From assembly GCA_017965685.1 (NCBI GenBank), contig JAGCPM010000195.1, forward strand, positions 1 through 6,416: a stretch of 6,416 nt of DNA, read 5' to 3'. Position numbers and translations under genes: made by a program. This DNA comes from Kiritimatiellia bacterium. Its GTDB lineage: Bacteria; Verrucomicrobiota; Kiritimatiellia; RFP12; UBA1067. The notes below the pieces were generated by a model. That model searched no databases. It worked only from the letters and a program-made list of their open reading frames with translations, and was not told the origin of the DNA. Of the stretch, positions 6,369 through 6,416 are shown in pieces (the stretch's first letter is position 1; each line of letters begins with the position of its first letter).

Positions 6369-6416
6369 CGCTCCTCAAGTCCAAGCTCCACCGCATAAGG
6401 GTGACGGAGGCCTGCC
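6359..6416 (+). CDS. panD: Aspartate 1-decarboxylase precursor PanD, 3'-partial
   Basis: Only the first 19 residues are in the window: [19 protein letters not shown]. They match the PanD N-terminus, and the numbering fits E. coli PanD, with Lys9 (active-site lysine), His11 and Arg12 in place and the VTEA motif following. PanD makes beta-alanine from aspartate for pantothenate and coenzyme A synthesis, using a pyruvoyl group formed by self-cleavage at a Gly-Ser bond near residue 24, which is just beyond the edge. The start lies inside the clpX end (10-base overlap, different frame) with no strong ribosome binding site, only an A/G-rich stretch, so translation may depend on clpX. lon is the gene expected here in enterobacteria; panD in this place is less usual. 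Confidence 0.85.
   Translation, partial: MQLTLLKSKLHRIRVTEAC

Overview
This window looks like ordinary chromosomal DNA from a Gram-negative-type bacterium with fairly high GC content. All genes lie on the + strand and are tightly packed. The largest gap between genes is about 170 bases, and I see no tRNA, rRNA, CRISPR array, insertion sequence or phage gene. A member of the PVC group (Kiritimatiellota/Lentisphaerota-like) is my best guess. It rests on the DUF3857-type protein, the small secreted 'Q-h-G-h-h-N' repeat protein and the long TTGACTTGA...AGATTTGATATA promoter motif. This is inference, not proof.

Region 1 (about 1-2608) holds the 3' part of a large DUF3857/transglutaminase-like gene that enters from the left edge. 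Its catalytic Cys and His positions appear to be substituted. A GT4-type glycosyltransferase gene follows, overlapping it by ATGA, so the two are probably translationally coupled. No terminator is visible after the pair.

Region 2 (about 2609-3206) is a single-gene transcription unit. It has a near-consensus extended -10 promoter, a short leader with a strong ribosome binding site, a 136-residue exported protein built from degenerate 13-16-residue repeats, and an intrinsic terminator. A 13-bp perfect inverted repeat flanks the terminator.

Region 3 (about 3207-6416) is a protein quality-control operon. A second promoter, nearly identical in layout to the first, drives tig (trigger factor), clpP and clpX, with 9-bp or overlapping junctions. 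The start of panD (aspartate 1-decarboxylase) overlaps the clpX end by 10 bases and runs off the right edge. Trigger factor catches nascent chains at the ribosome, while ClpX unfolds tagged or damaged proteins and feeds them to ClpP. The order tig-clpP-clpX is classical. lon, which follows in enterobacteria, is replaced here by panD.

I do not see a clear new defence or mobile system. The points most worth a second look are the matched promoters, the small repeat protein, the shortened C-terminus of trigger factor, the degenerate transglutaminase centre and the nested inverted repeats between 3100 and 3200.
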